DNA of 64,000 nucleotides from positions 4,090 to 68,089 of the forward strand of contig CAZUOJ010000009.1 in the NCBI GenBank assembly GCA_964622325.1, written 5' to 3'. Position numbers and translations under genes: made by a program. Position 1 is the stretch's first letter. Every line of letters begins with the position of its first letter. Under the pieces are notes generated by a model, which had not been told where the DNA came from, made no database searches, and saw only the letters and a program-made list of their open reading frames with translations. This DNA is from JAJFUB01 sp964622325 (GTDB lineage: Bacteria; Armatimonadota; Zipacnadia; Zipacnadales; UBA11051). Below, in pieces: positions 63,776 to 64,000 of this stretch.

Positions 63776-64000
63776 TCAAGACGCCTGTTCCACTGTTATC
63801 GGCGTGCCACTTTTGACTTTCTTAAAAATAGTGGGATCGCCCTCTATTTTGCCGAAGACGCTGACAGGACTGGCGGGGCGAATTTCGTCGCCGCTGCTCA
63901 TCGGCGTTGGCCCAAAGAAAATGCAAAATGCCGGGCCCGGCGGCCAATAGGCGATATCTCCCATTTCCACTGTCGGCTGCAAATTCTCGCCCGGCGCCTC
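63776..64000 (-). CDS. Cyclophilin-like fold protein (TM1367-type), 5' end cut by the window
   Basis: 74 C-terminal residues; the frame is open to the window edge. The segment DIAYWPPGPAFCIFFGPTP, then SSGDEIRPASPVSVFGKIEGDP, is typical of the small cyclophilin-like family represented by Thermotoga TM1367. These proteins share the cyclophilin barrel but lack proline isomerase residues; their function is unknown. About half of the gene should lie beyond 64000. Confidence 0.8.
   Translation of the reverse strand, partial: EAPGENLQPTVEMGDIAYWPPGPAFCIFFGPTPMSSGDEIRPASPVSVFGKIEGDPTIFKKVKSGTPITVEQAS

Noticed and set aside
1..64000. Toxin-antitoxin, phage defence, secretion island or biosynthetic cluster
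   Set aside because: No gene with the signatures of such systems was found; the genes read as metabolic, repair and envelope functions.

Overview
The window is a 64 kb piece of a Gram-negative-type bacterial chromosome of roughly 50% GC. It carries one 100-base assembly gap (49627-49726). Gene order and content do not match a model genome that I recognise. The mix of DUF6785-type membrane protein, many Gfo/Idh/MocA oxidoreductases, unusual glycoside hydrolases, phosphoheptose isomerase (GmhA), RNase J and YhaM-type exonuclease suggests an uncultivated heterotroph of a PVC, Sumerlaeota, Hydrogenedentota or Armatimonadota-like lineage. That placement is a low-confidence inference. No rRNA, tRNA, CRISPR array, transposase or prophage gene was seen.

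Layout. 1-17.6 kb (all minus strand) is a carbohydrate-catabolic locus: two Cys-motif Gfo/Idh oxidoreductases, a sulfatase-fold hydrolase, a clan GH-A hydrolase, a pectate-lyase-like beta-helix protein, a GH29 alpha-L-fucosidase, a very large secreted TIM-barrel protein and a DUF6785-type multi-pass membrane protein. No SusC/D, ABC or PTS transporter accompanies them. 17.7-23.8 kb holds a fused NapH/NapG-like polyferredoxin, uvrB and a groES-groEL operon with a near-consensus promoter and a perfect CIRCE operator. 24-31.5 kb (mostly plus) holds an ornithine-cyclodeaminase-like enzyme, a C45-type acyltransferase, a DUF362 protein, a KaiC/RecA-like ATPase, a URO-D family protein, a Clp1/Grc3-type polynucleotide 5'-kinase next to a YhaM-type 3'-5' exoribonuclease, and a short TSUP transporter. 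32-38 kb holds a third Gfo/Idh protein, a coupled dppA-like/mtnA pair, a lipoprotein with a TIM-barrel-like region, and a DUF2752/PsbP-like overlapping pair. 38-50.6 kb holds a GH106-like hydrolase, an ACT-less aspartokinase-like protein, an M42 peptidase, a 3-methyladenine DNA glycosylase, a sugar isomerase/epimerase, an FGGY kinase, purB and the gapped glycoside hydrolase. 50.6-64 kb holds tightly packed minus-strand genes: TPR-polysaccharide deacetylase, birA, gmhA, CAP-domain lipoprotein, BadF-type activase, NhaD/ArsB-type transporter with a CBS protein, RNase J, family 4 uracil-DNA glycosylase, dapA, a 45-residue histone-H1-like Lys/Ala protein, xylB and a partial cyclophilin-like protein.

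The most unusual signal is not a gene. The trinucleotide GGT and its complement ACC are almost absent over most of the window, in all reading phases and on both strands: 0 occurrences in 24961-26100, 0 in 28381-29412, and 2 in the first 1200 bases, where about 35 per 1.1 kb would be expected by chance. dapA, xylB, groEL and above all the histone-like gene are much less depleted. This points to a DNA-level avoidance or mutational process, with some genes partly exempt.
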